Positions 26,066 through 34,196 of a DNA stretch of 64,000 nt are shown in pieces. The translations under genes were made by a program, and so were the position numbers. Source of the stretch: JAWRCU01 sp033542235 (GTDB taxonomy: Bacteria; Pseudomonadota; Alphaproteobacteria; Rhizobiales; Rhizobiaceae); NCBI RefSeq assembly GCF_033542235.1, contig NZ_JAWRCU010000006.1, positions 124,001-188,000 of the forward strand, written 5' to 3'. The number at the start of each line of letters is the position of its first letter. Position 1 is the stretch's first letter. Under the pieces are notes generated by a model, which searched no databases, was not told the DNA's origin, and saw nothing but the letters and a program-made list of their open reading frames with translations.

Positions 26066-26781
26066 CGGCCAAAGCCCGGCAACAGCGCGAAGGAGCCGGT
26101 GCGGGGATAGGTCTTCACCTCCCGGAACCCCTCGGCATAGGCGACGCCCGCCGCGCTGCCGCGCAGTGCGGCGTTCTGGGTCATCATGTCGGCGATCGAC
26201 GTGTGCTCGCCATAGACGGCGCGCATCCAGCTGTCCTGGCTTTCATGCTTGAGCAACATGGCCCGTTTCGTCTCGAACACCGTCGAAATGTCGACATAGG
26301 CTTCCGGCTCGAATTCGAGGCCGACCGGATTGTCCATATAGAAGAGATGGGGGATCTTCTTGATGTGCGGCAGGGTGGTCTCGACCAGCCGCACCGAAGC
26401 GGGAATGCGGGCGTCTTCCGCCACCTGTCCGGCAATGCGATGGTCCGGATGGTAGTCGGTCGGGCCGTGGATGAACATCACGTCCGGATCGGCCTGGCGG
26501 ATGGCATCGATGAAGCGCTCCCGAGTCGGCCGGTCGTTGAACAGCCATTCGTCGTCGAAATTCATCCAGATCAGTTCCGCCCCGATCATTAGGCAGGACG
26601 CCTGCTGTTCCTTGTGGCGGATCGCGGCGATCTCCTCCCTGCTGTAAGTGGGCGAGCCGACATTCCCGTTGGTTGCCACCGCCATGAAGACCTTGTGGCC
26701 TTGCTGCGCATAGAGCGCCAGCGTGCCGGCGCACTGCATTTCAATGTCGTCGGGATGGGCGCCGATAGCGAGAATGTTCAT
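26062..26781 (-). CDS. PIG-L/LmbE family deacetylase embedded between ABC permease genes
   Basis: 239-aa zinc-dependent deacetylase of the LmbE/PIG-L family (relatives act on N-acetylglucosaminyl-PI, mycothiol precursors and diacetylchitobiose). The zinc motif AHPDDIEMQCAGT at residues 8-20 and the third ligand region TDYHPDHRIAGQ are intact, with EEIAAIRHKEQQA in between. ATG 26781 overlaps the DppB-like stop by four bases. The longer frame to 27318 lies inside that gene and is rejected. Location inside the transporter operon suggests removal of an acyl group from the imported molecule. Confidence 0.87.
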   Translation of the reverse strand: MNILAIGAHPDDIEMQCAGTLALYAQQGHKVFMAVATNGNVGSPTYSREEIAAIRHKEQQASCLMIGAELIWMNFDDEWLFNDRPTRERFIDAIRQADPDVMFIHGPTDYHPDHRIAGQVAEDARIPASVRLVETTLPHIKKIPHLFYMDNPVGLEFEPEAYVDISTVFETKRAMLLKHESQDSWMRAVYGEHTSIADMMTQNAALRGSAAGVAYAEGFREVKTYPRTGSFALLPGFGR

Positions 26782-27704
26782 GACCGCTCCATACGGATTC
26801 GCGGATCGATGCGCGTGTAGAGAAAATCGATCAGGAGGTTGACGATGACGAAGGTCGTCGCAGTGACGATGGTGATGCCCTGGATCAGTGGGTAGTCGCG
26901 GGCATTGAGCGCCACCAGCGCGAGTTCGCCGATTCCGGGGAAGGCGAAGACCACTTCGGCCACGATGACGCCGCCCAGCAGATATCCGATATCGACGCCG
27001 ATCACGGTGAGCAGCGGCAGGCAGGCATTCTTCAGCGCATAAACGAAGGTGATCCTGCCCTGGCCGATGCCGAAGGCATGGGCCGTGCGGATGTATTCCT
27101 CCTTCAGCACGCTCTGCATGGAAGCACGCAGCACGCGCAGTTGGGTGGGCAGGATCGACAACGTGACAGCGATCGCCGGCAGGACAAGGCTCGACGGCCC
27201 GCTGAAACCGCCGGAGGGAAGCCATCGCAGCAACACCGCGAAGATCAGCACCAGGACCGCTCCAGACCAGAACACCGGTGCCGACTGGCCGAAGGCGGCG
27301 ATCGCCGAAGACAACCACGCCCAGACAGAGCGAGGCTTCAGTGCCGCCAGGCTGCCGAGCACTACGGCGATGGTCAGAGACAAGAGCAGCGACACGCCCG
27401 CGAGCAGCAGCGTCTTGGGGAGGGCCTGCAGGATGAGGTCGGTCACCGGGGCCTGGAAGCGGAAGGACTGGCCCAGATCGCCGCGCAGCGCGTTCAGGAA
27501 AAACGAACCGAGTTGCTCCACCAGCGGCCGGTCGATGCCGAAGTCCCGCCTGTACTGCTCGATCACATCGGGCCGGGCGAAGACAGGCGCGCGGATGCGC
27601 GCCGGATCGCCCGCCGAAAGACGCAGCACGATGAACACCGTGACGGCGATCAGCACCACGATGATGATCGCCTGCAAGGTTCGTCTGAGGGCGAAACTGC
27701 CCAT
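26778..27704 (-). CDS. Oligopeptide/dipeptide-type ABC transporter permease (DppB/OppB-like)
   Basis: 308-aa permease. An N-terminal anchor (LQAIIIVVLIAVTVFIVLRL) is followed by the family periplasmic region RRDFGIDRPLVEQLG, then several helices and the EAA-like segment IRTAHAFGIGQGRITFVYAL. The C-terminus (LLIDFLYTRIDPRIRMERS) is canonical for DppB. It follows the binding-protein gene after a 128-base gap containing a hairpin. Confidence 0.9.
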   Translation of the reverse strand: MGSFALRRTLQAIIIVVLIAVTVFIVLRLSAGDPARIRAPVFARPDVIEQYRRDFGIDRPLVEQLGSFFLNALRGDLGQSFRFQAPVTDLILQALPKTLLLAGVSLLLSLTIAVVLGSLAALKPRSVWAWLSSAIAAFGQSAPVFWSGAVLVLIFAVLLRWLPSGGFSGPSSLVLPAIAVTLSILPTQLRVLRASMQSVLKEEYIRTAHAFGIGQGRITFVYALKNACLPLLTVIGVDIGYLLGGVIVAEVVFAFPGIGELALVALNARDYPLIQGITIVTATTFVIVNLLIDFLYTRIDPRIRMERS

Positions 27705-27788
27705 CGGCCGCTCCCCAAGTGCGTTAAAGTGATTTCCGCAAATGTGAACTCCGGTTTTGTGTCCGGAATTGCGTGAAACAAAGGTCTA

Positions 27789-27825
27789 GGACATTTCCGT
27801 TCTTCGGTGAAAAACGGAAAGGTCC
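27789..27825 (-). other. Intercistronic stem-loop between binding protein and permease genes
   Basis: TTTCCGTT at 27794-27801 pairs with AACGGAAA at 27813-27820, extended by GGAC/GGTCC with a bulge. It lies just after the binding-protein stop on the transcribed minus strand. Such hairpins stabilise the upstream mRNA or thin transcription so that binding protein exceeds permease. No clear T tract follows. Confidence 0.5.
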
Positions 27826-27832
27826 TATCAGC

Positions 27833-29395
27833 TCAAGAAGCGACCGAGGCTTTCGGCACCAGGTTCTCGCCGACCAGCGGTGCGCGGACATAGTCGTGCA
27901 CGCGTTTGTTGACGATGAAATGCCAGAGCTCGTCGGAGAGATAGAGCGTGGCCTGGTTCTCCCAGAGATACTGCGCCGCCGCCGTCACAGCGGCAGCCCG
28001 TTTGTCGGGCGTCGCCGCGCGCTGAGCCGCGTGCAGTTCGGCATATTTGTCGTCCTTGTAGTGGAACACCGCTTCGGCGGTTCCTCCGACATAGAAGCCC
28101 AGCACGAAGTCGGGATCGTTGTTGAAGATGGCGAGCGTGTTCAGGTTAATGTCGTAGGTATTGTAGGAAGAGCGGAAGGCGCCGACCTCGAGACGCTCGA
28201 CCTCGACATTGATGCCGATCTGCTGCAGCGAGGCGGCGATGACCTGATCGATTTCGATCTGGTTGGGCACCAGCGTCGAGGTCGACATGCGCAGCGTCAC
28301 GCCGTCGGGATAGGCCGACTCCGCGAGCAGCGCCTTGGCTTTTTCCACATCGTACTCGAACTTCGGCCCCAGTGGCGTGTAGTAGGGAGCGTTCGTCGGC
28401 AGCGACGAGAAGCCGACCGGATTCGCGCCGCGCATGATCGACTTGGCAATAGCCTCGCGGTCGATGGCATGAGCGACTGCCTGGCGCAGCTTGAGATCGC
28501 CAAGCGGGCCGTTGTGCTGATAGATCGCAACGATCTGTGCCGGCGGCGACTGGTTGTTGACCACGAAGTCGGCATTGCCTTCGACGCGCGCCAGATCCTC
28601 CGACGAGACGCGGGTGAGGATGTCGACCTGACCCGACAGCAGCGCGTTGATGCGCGCCTGGGCATCCTCGATGTAGCGGAAGGTTACGGTTTTTATGCGC
28701 GGCGCGCCGCCCCAATAGTCGGCATTGGCTTCGAGCACCACGTCGTTGCCGCTGTAGGAAACGAACTTGTACGGCCCGGATCCCATCGCGCCCGCCTTGA
28801 ACGCATCCGGATTGTCGATGTTCACCTTGGGCAGAATCTTGATGAAGGCGAGCGCGTTGAGCACAGGGCCGAACGCCTGTGGTGAGACCACTTCGATGCT
28901 GGTCGGCGACAGGATGTTCACCTTGATCCCGGGCGTTGCGACCATCGACTGCGCCAGCTTGCCCTCGCCCAGACGGTCGATCGAGGCCTTCACATCTTCA
29001 GCGGTGAGCGGGCTTCCGTCGTGGAACTTCGTGTCCTGGCGAATGGTCAGTGTGACCGCCTTGTCGCCTTTCAGCTCCCAGGCCGTGGCGATCGACGGGT
29101 TGAGCTTGCCGGCCTCGTCGAAGGCCAGCAGCGTGTCGTGGACGAGCGATGCGACCTGCTCGTCGACTAGGCCGAAACCGGCGGCCGGGTCCCAGTAGTT
29201 CGATGTCGGCGGCTCGGCGTTTCCATAAGTCAGCGTGCCGGCCGGCACGCCATCGGCCGCCAAAGCACGCGCGGGCAGAATGCTCGCAAACCCGGCAAAG
29301 GCGGCGCCAGTAAGACCGGCTGCGGCCGTAGCCTTCAGGAAGGAACGTCGGGACGGAGCGAAGGCGCCGTCCTCGGGCTTCGAGTTGTGGGTCAT
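27833..29395 (-). CDS. Dpp/Opp-type ABC transporter solute-binding protein (SBP family 5), Tat-exported
   Basis: 520-aa family-5 binding protein. A twin-arginine signal (SRRSFLKATAAAGLTGAAFA) ends at about PARALA, residue 45. The mature domain has LVHDTLLAFDEAGKLNPSI and TLTIRQDTKFHDGSPLTAED, the hallmark of peptide/nickel/oligosaccharide binding proteins. ATG 29395 is preferred to 29449 because it gives a proper Tat leader. It is the first gene of the sugar-type operon and lies 55-75 bases downstream of the ACGGTATACCGT operator. Given its sugar-enzyme partners, the cargo may be a glycan or acylated sugar rather than a peptide. Confidence 0.9.
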   Translation of the reverse strand: MTHNSKPEDGAFAPSRRSFLKATAAAGLTGAAFAGFASILPARALAADGVPAGTLTYGNAEPPTSNYWDPAAGFGLVDEQVASLVHDTLLAFDEAGKLNPSIATAWELKGDKAVTLTIRQDTKFHDGSPLTAEDVKASIDRLGEGKLAQSMVATPGIKVNILSPTSIEVVSPQAFGPVLNALAFIKILPKVNIDNPDAFKAGAMGSGPYKFVSYSGNDVVLEANADYWGGAPRIKTVTFRYIEDAQARINALLSGQVDILTRVSSEDLARVEGNADFVVNNQSPPAQIVAIYQHNGPLGDLKLRQAVAHAIDREAIAKSIMRGANPVGFSSLPTNAPYYTPLGPKFEYDVEKAKALLAESAYPDGVTLRMSTSTLVPNQIEIDQVIAASLQQIGINVEVERLEVGAFRSSYNTYDINLNTLAIFNNDPDFVLGFYVGGTAEAVFHYKDDKYAELHAAQRAATPDKRAAAVTAAAQYLWENQATLYLSDELWHFIVNKRVHDYVRAPLVGENLVPKASVAS

Positions 29396-29450
29396 TTCGG
29401 TTCCCCTTGGTACGCTTACGGTCCCATCCCGTAAGGTCATCGGCATCATG

Positions 29451-29468
29451 CATACGGTATACCGTGTG
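29451..29468. promoter_or_regulatory. GntR-type operator upstream of the Dpp-type operon
   Basis: CATACGGTATACCGTGTG is an 18-bp dyad with one mismatch; the inner ACGGTATACCGT (29454-29465) is perfect and has the GTATAC core common for FCD-type GntR regulators. It lies about 57 bases before the binding-protein start. The cotranscribed GntR at 22647-23378 is the probable ligand-responsive repressor. Confidence 0.7.
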
Positions 29469-30116
29469 TCAAGCAGGCTGGTTGGATGCTGATCTCTTGC
29501 GGGATGCGGTTGGAGGGGGGCGTGTCTGTCCGGCCCGGACTTCTTCCTTGGCTTCAGGAGAAAGTGAGCCTCTGTTGCGGGATTGTGAACAAAGGTATCC
29601 TCAGGTCGGAGATCTGGATGGCCAGCCGACCGCGAGGCAATAGAAGTGACCGACCATCGCGGAAGATAGAGCCAAATCCAGCGCGTCGCTGCCGAATATT
29701 TGCGGGCGACCGCCCGGACCTCGAGAAATACTTTTCAAATGGGCAGTCGGCGAAGCCGGCATGAGGGCCGCACTTGGAACGGGGCCGCGTCCAGACAGTC
29801 CGGTTCTGGGCGTGCTCGGCGGATAACTGCCGTTCAGCAAGCGACCCCTTATCGCCATTCGTAGCGCTTCCGGAGCCCCGAAACCTGACATTTGTTCAGT
29901 CCAGCCATCGGCAGAGCCGGGGCCATGTGCTGACTGGCCGGTTTCAGCCAACATAGGCAGCAAGCAGCCGTTCCCCTCCGGACACCCGGTTTACTTAGGC
30001 ATGGCTGGAGCGGATGCCGCTGGGAAAGCGTTACGCCATCGTGGATCACAGCCGCAGCAGCAATCAGCCGCAACATGTCGCCTTAGACGAGTGTTGGCAG
30101 AGGATGCGTAGCCCCA
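29469..30116. other. Intergenic stretch without a recognisable gene
   Basis: About 650 bases between the operator of the Dpp-type operon and the 3' end of an SDR gene. Short open frames exist on both strands (for example 29601-29963 and 29849-30076, minus) but have no recognisable motif, no ribosome-binding site and arginine/serine-rich low-complexity composition. Probably decayed sequence. Confidence 0.5.
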
Positions 30117-30899
30117 TCACGTCGTTGGGACCGTGCCGCCGTCGATGACGAACTCCGTGCCCGTCACCGCGCCGGCGCGCGGCGAGACGACGAAGGCAAC
30201 CAGATCGGCAACCTCACTCGGCTTTGCCGGCCGGCCGAGCGGAATGCCGCCAAGCGAATCCATGATGATCTTCTTGCCGCCCTCGTAATCGGTGCCCGCC
30301 TGCTCGGCAATGCGCTCGGCCATCGCAACCGCCGCGTCGGTCTCCACCCAGCCCGGCGAAACCCGCACCACCCGAACGCCTTTCTGCGTGACCTCCTTGG
30401 ACAGGCTCTTGCTGTAGGTCGAAAGGGCGGCCTTGGCCGCCGCATAGGCGGTCGTGGATTCCGGAAGCGGCAAGCGGTTCTGGATCGAGGTGACATGCAC
30501 GATCACGCCCGAACCCTGTGCGATCATGCCAGGCAAGAGCGCGCGGTCGAGACGCACGGCCGGCATGAGGTTCCAGTTCAGCTCCCTGAACCATTCAGCA
30601 TCGTCCAGCGCGGCGAACCCGCCACCGAGTGCGGACGAACCGCCCACCACATGCACGATGACATCCACGCCGCCGAAACGATCGAGCACGCCCGCGGCCA
30701 CCGTGGCGCACCCTTCGGCGGTCATGAGATCGGCAGTGATGAAGTGAACATCCTCCATCGAGCCGGCCGGCACGTTCCGCGCGGTCGTCACCACGCGAGC
30801 GCCGGCACTGCGCAGCGCCTCGACCACAGCCGCACCAACCCCCTTCGTTCCTCCCGTGACCAGAGTGCGCGCGCCGTTCAAGCCGAGGTCGAAACTCAT
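30117..30899 (-). CDS. Short-chain dehydrogenase/reductase
   Basis: 260-aa SDR with an unusual glycine motif TLVTGGTKGVGAAVVEALR (TGGxxGVG), VVTTARNVP after beta-2 (Arg favours NADP), HVVGGSS in place of NNAG, and the catalytic YAAAKAALSTYSKSL. The C-terminus ends TGTEFVIDGGTVPTT. The start at 30899 overlaps the upstream NTF2-like gene by four bases. A longer frame to 31310 only covers that gene in another frame. Control by the divergent HxlR regulator is likely. Confidence 0.88.
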   Translation of the reverse strand: MSFDLGLNGARTLVTGGTKGVGAAVVEALRSAGARVVTTARNVPAGSMEDVHFITADLMTAEGCATVAAGVLDRFGGVDVIVHVVGGSSALGGGFAALDDAEWFRELNWNLMPAVRLDRALLPGMIAQGSGVIVHVTSIQNRLPLPESTTAYAAAKAALSTYSKSLSKEVTQKGVRVVRVSPGWVETDAAVAMAERIAEQAGTDYEGGKKIIMDSLGGIPLGRPAKPSEVADLVAFVVSPRAGAVTGTEFVIDGGTVPTT

Positions 30900-31222
30900 A
30901 GTGTGATCTCCAGCCGCGCGATCTTCCCGCCCTCCAGAACGAACGCATAGCGCAGGTCGACCGGGCTGCCGGGGAAATCCCCCGCAACATGGGCCATCAC
31001 CACGGTCTGGCCGTCTTCCTGACTGACCGCAAATGGTTCGCTGGTGTAGCTGAAATTCGCGGACGCTTCCGCCTTCCATCGGCGGATAGCTTCGCTTCCT
31101 ACATGCGTCTGGCGCTCGTCTATAACGATAGCGTTTTCGGTAAAGCAGAGGGCAACGGCATCGCCATCGTTCTGATCGGCGGCGAAATACGCCGCGATCG
31201 ACCCCGGCAGGGTGATCGGCAT
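30896..31222 (-). CDS. SnoaL/NTF2-like small protein
   Basis: 108-aa protein with an NTF2-like cone fold pattern: an opening helix AAYFAADQNDGDAVALCFTE, then IVIDERQTHVGSEAIRRWKAE and paired strands DLRYAFVLEGGKIARLEITL. Such proteins are isomerases, cyclases or dehydratase-like ligand binders; no catalytic residue set can be assigned. It is cotranscribed with the SDR (4-base overlap) and divergent from HxlR with only 54 bases between. Confidence 0.8.
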   Translation of the reverse strand: MPITLPGSIAAYFAADQNDGDAVALCFTENAIVIDERQTHVGSEAIRRWKAEASANFSYTSEPFAVSQEDGQTVVMAHVAGDFPGSPVDLRYAFVLEGGKIARLEITL

Positions 31223-31276
31223 GACAGTTCTCCGGTTTGTGTTGTCTCGGGGCATAAATCGCCTTAGCCTGCACAA

Positions 31277-31690
31277 ATGACAAGAACAGACGAAAAAGTA
31301 AGGTACTCACCTGAAAGTAAGGGTGATGGCCATACGCGCGACACGGCGGCCGAAGGCGTCGAGAATGTGCTGAAGCTGCTCGAAGGCCGATGGAAACTGA
31401 TCATCCTGTTCCATTTGTTCGGCGGCAATGTCATGCGCTTTTCAGACCTTGAGCGAGCTATTCCGGCTGTCTCGCAAAAGATGCTGATCCAGCAGCTTCG
31501 CCAAATGGAGGGTGACGACATCGTGCGTCGCATCGTTCACCATCAGGTGCCGCCGAAGGTCGAATACTGCCTGACGGAATGGGGGCAGGCCCTATGCCCG
31601 GCGCTCGACGCGCTTCTGTTCTGGGCCGCACAGCGCGAGCAGATGGTTCAACCGTCCTCCGCTGCAGAGGACGGAATGGCTGATGGATGA
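31277..31690 (+). CDS. HxlR family transcriptional regulator
   Basis: 137-aa winged-helix protein. The core LLEGRWKLIILFHLFGGNVM with FSDLERAIPAVSQKMLIQQL and LRQMEGDDIVRR is diagnostic of HxlR/MarR-like regulators that often sense reactive electrophiles or redox state. It is divergent from the NTF2-like/SDR pair, so the 54-base gap should contain its operator. A perfect 8-bp stem (CCGTCCTC/GAGGACGG, 31652-31674) lies in the last codons and may help end the transcript, but lacks a T run. Confidence 0.88.
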   Translation: MTRTDEKVRYSPESKGDGHTRDTAAEGVENVLKLLEGRWKLIILFHLFGGNVMRFSDLERAIPAVSQKMLIQQLRQMEGDDIVRRIVHHQVPPKVEYCLTEWGQALCPALDALLFWAAQREQMVQPSSAAEDGMADG

Positions 31691-31832
31691 ATGTCCGCTT
31701 CCGCCCAGTGCCCGACTAAAAGCCGCCATTCCCCTTCCCACCCCAGGTCAGCCGGTTTCCAGGTAGCGTGGAAGGGCAGCTTCGGGTCAGTATTTGCGGT
31801 TCCACAAGGCGCGTCGCGCCGACGGTATCGTT

Positions 31833-31947
31833 GCGTCGCCAAGCGACGCGAGCCCCGCGCTATCGATCGCAGCGCCCCCTCTCTCCGCCATCCTGCTTCG
31901 CTCTCGAGCTTCGTAGGACTGGCGCCCGCATTCCAGTCGAAGCAGGA
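31833..31947. repeat. Palindrome-rich intergenic element
   Basis: Two inverted repeats lie here: GCGTCGC-CAA-GCGACGC (31833-31849) and TCCTGCTTCG (31891-31900) with CGAAGCAGGA (31938-31947). They sit in the 460-base gap (31691-32154) between HxlR and the outer-membrane protein gene, where no gene is visible. The arrangement resembles short rhizobial intergenic mosaic elements, but family membership cannot be decided without copies elsewhere. Confidence 0.4.
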
Positions 31948-32154
31948 TGCCCTTCGAAGGTAAACATGTGATGGAAAAGGCACAGGTCAATTTCCTTGTG
32001 TGAATACTCGCCCTAGAGACACAACCGTCGATTGCGCGAAGCTGACCTTTTGATCTATGCGTGCTACGGGCTTTTTTCTTGAAGCCAAGGGGCGGCGAAG
32101 TCTTTTCTTGAACGACTCTCGAACCCCCTCTATCGGTCCATGGAGGGTTCAGAC

Positions 32155-32883
32155 ATGAAACTCATCACTTGTTTCGCGGCTGCAAGCGCCGCAATTCTAT
32201 TCACTTCCACTGGCTACGCGGCAGATGTCCTCAACACGCCGCCGGCGCCTGCTTTCACCTGGTCTGGCCTCTATCTCGGCGTCAACGGCGGATATGGCGG
32301 AGGCACTTTCGAGCACCCGTTCAGCATAACCGATCCGGCGACTGCGACCACACTCGCGGCAGGGTCTCTTGATCTTGACTCCAGTGGATTTCTGGGCGGC
32401 GTGCAAATAGGCTACAATTTTCAGCATGACCGGTTCGTCTACGGCATCGAGGCCGATATTCAGGGGGCCAACGTCGATGGTACGGTTTCCGCGGACATAA
32501 ATTCTGGTGGATTCGGCATTTCTGCTGAAGCAGGCACCAAGGTGGACTGGTTCGGAACGGTGCGCGGCCGCATCGGCTACGCGGCGCTGGATAATTTCCT
32601 TCTCTACGGAACCGGCGGCTTGGCTTACGGCCACGTGAAGAGCTTCGCCAAAGTCGATGCACTCGGCTTTGACGAGAGCAGGTCCCACACGAACACGGGC
32701 TGGACGCTTGGTGGAGGCGTCGAGTACGCCTTGACCGATCATTTCACCGTTAAGACAGAATATCTCTTCACCGATCTCGGCAAATCGACGCTTTTTGACG
32801 GCGACCTGCTCGGTGCGCATGCCACCCTCGAGAACGACGTCTCTTTCCACACCGTCCGGATCGGCCTGAACTACAAGTTTTAG
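32155..32883 (+). CDS. Outer-membrane beta-barrel protein (Omp25/RopB-like)
   Basis: 242-aa small barrel porin-like protein of the alphaproteobacterial Omp25/RopB/Omp31 group. A Sec signal (MKLITCFAAASAAILFTSTGYA) is cleaved before ADVLN. The mature part begins with FTWSGLYLGVNGGYGGG, alternates short amphipathic strands (VQIGYNFQHDRFVYGIEADI, GWTLGGGVEYALTDHFTVKT) and ends TVRIGLNYKF with the C-terminal Phe needed for BAM insertion. ATG 32155 follows GGAGGG. It is monocistronic, with a strong terminator directly downstream. Confidence 0.9.
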   Translation: MKLITCFAAASAAILFTSTGYAADVLNTPPAPAFTWSGLYLGVNGGYGGGTFEHPFSITDPATATTLAAGSLDLDSSGFLGGVQIGYNFQHDRFVYGIEADIQGANVDGTVSADINSGGFGISAEAGTKVDWFGTVRGRIGYAALDNFLLYGTGGLAYGHVKSFAKVDALGFDESRSHTNTGWTLGGGVEYALTDHFTVKTEYLFTDLGKSTLFDGDLLGAHATLENDVSFHTVRIGLNYKF

Positions 32884-32897
32884 GTTCCAGTCATTTG

Positions 32898-32924
32898 GGG
32901 CGGCCGTCCCGGCCGCCCTTTTTT
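32898..32924 (+). terminator. Rho-independent terminator of the outer-membrane protein gene
   Basis: GGGCGGCC (32898-32905), a 5-base loop, GGCCGCCC (32911-32918), then six T. The stem is perfect and starts 15 bases after the stop codon. Confidence 0.92.
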
Positions 32925-33874
32925 CTTTTAGCCATATATTCGCGAAGGTGGGAACAAGAGCGCCCTTTGTTGGCGCAGCTGCGTTTGGGCGCATCAGTCG
33001 GCCCTCCTCCCCTCAATATCGACGCCGTCTGGCGGTGGTGGAGGGAATGGCGCGCGCCAGACGTGCTTCTGCCGCGAATTGCGATTCCTGATGAACTCTA
33101 TCAGGTGTTGGCGATTGGTCGCCGAAACGGTCAAGGGTATTCCCGTGCGGATGCGCCAGACTCGCATGCGCATGCGCCATAGGGAATCCTGAATCGGACT
33201 CTTAGTCGGGCGGGACTAGTTGCCGACCGACACTTGCTCGAGCCCCAATCTTTTTGCCAGTCTCCGATTGAGTACAATGTGACATCGGGATTGGCCAGGA
33301 TCACCGGATATTTCTTGCTGGGCAGCGCGCTGCGTTGTCTGTGCTCGAATCATTACCCTCCGCGAGTACTCGGTTCTGACGCAACCGACCCCACCAGCCA
33401 AAGTCCGCTTTCTCGCCCTCCCTGCCCGTTCACAGGGCCGATCTCAAAGGGCAGCAAAGGGTCAGAACTACCGGTTCCGGACCCATTCTTTGCGCATCTA
33501 ATGCGCCCAAGGGCGGACTAGAAGCATCCGGGGGGCACACTGACGCGGCGCATTTGCGGTCGAGCCTGACAAAACAAACAACTTTTTGACCGCGCACTGG
33601 CGCTGCGATCACGACAGCCGTCGGTTCGTAGCCGGCGAGGCGGATAACAGCATGGCTGACAGGGCCATGGATTGAAAACCAGTTCGCGACATTCCCCTCA
33701 TCTGCTTTCTCCTGGTCTGGGTGAACAATAAGACATGACAGCGAGCCGGCGTTGCCGAATGGTCATCGCCGGGCATCATCTGCCCTTCGACCGAACAGGT
33801 TGGTCCGCAACCCTGTTCGCGTCAGAAGCCCGCTCTTGCTGTTTGCTGAAGCTCCAGCTCCTCGCAATATTTTG
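32925..33874. other. Intergenic stretch without a recognisable gene
   Basis: About 950 bases between the barrel-protein terminator and the MarR-type double operator. Open frames at 32895-33182, 33234-33521 and 33430-33612 lack ribosome-binding sites, family motifs and normal composition. The region may be decayed insertion or gene sequence. Confidence 0.5.
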
Positions 33875-33910
33875 GTTGACAATGTGAACTATATCGTTGA
33901 CATTGTCAAC
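33875..33910. promoter_or_regulatory. Double MarR-type operator, copy A
   Basis: Two 15-bp dyads of the form GTTnAnnnnGTnAAC: GTTGACAATGTGAAC (33875-33889) and GTTGACATTGTCAAC (33896-33910), centres exactly 21 bases apart and joined by TATATC. The outer arms (GTTGACAATG/CATTGTCAAC) also form a perfect 10-bp inverted repeat. The same composite element recurs at 52557-52592 and 53447-53482. It lies about 290 bases upstream of the acyl-CoA ligase gene and probably marks the head of that transcript. Confidence 0.82.
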
Positions 33911-34068
33911 TATGTGTCAACTGCTACGACAGTGACTTCGCAACTCGGACAATCTCGATCTTGTCACCCACCTCACTCCACCGGCGGGCACAACGCGCGC
34001 CTCTGATGCTGCCGGACACCGGCCAAATCGTCGGCTTGACATCCATCACATCGAGAGTCATTCAAACG

Positions 34069-34177
34069 GGTGCTAGGAGACTTCCTGGCATCGCGCCCGA
34101 AAAGGCAGCGGTGCGATTTTCAAGGATTTCAGACCGGCGGATGTCATGGCGCTTTGCCACGGCAGCCGCCGGTTTTT
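34069..34177 (+). promoter_or_regulatory. Structured leader with a terminator-like hairpin before the acyl-CoA ligase
   Basis: A 10-bp stem with a GACT loop (34069-34092, two G-T pairs) is followed by CCGGCGG (34134-34140) pairing with CCGCCGG (34166-34172), an inner TGGC/GCCA stem, and TTTTT at 34173-34177. The T run ends only 6 bases before the GGAGG of the ligase gene. This is the layout of a transcription attenuator or of the end of a small leader RNA. No known riboswitch core was recognised. Confidence 0.5.
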
Positions 34178-34196
34178 CGTTTTGGAGGACTGGTCA

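Noticed and set aside
29601..30076. Two short minus-strand frames in the intergenic region
   Set aside because: No ribosome-binding site, no recognisable motif and low-complexity composition.
33745..33842. tRNA-like stretch (GCCGGCGTTGCCGAATGGTC ... GTTCGC)
   Set aside because: The 5' part resembles a Leu/Ser tRNA start, but no matching acceptor stem, anticodon arm or proper T-loop could be paired.
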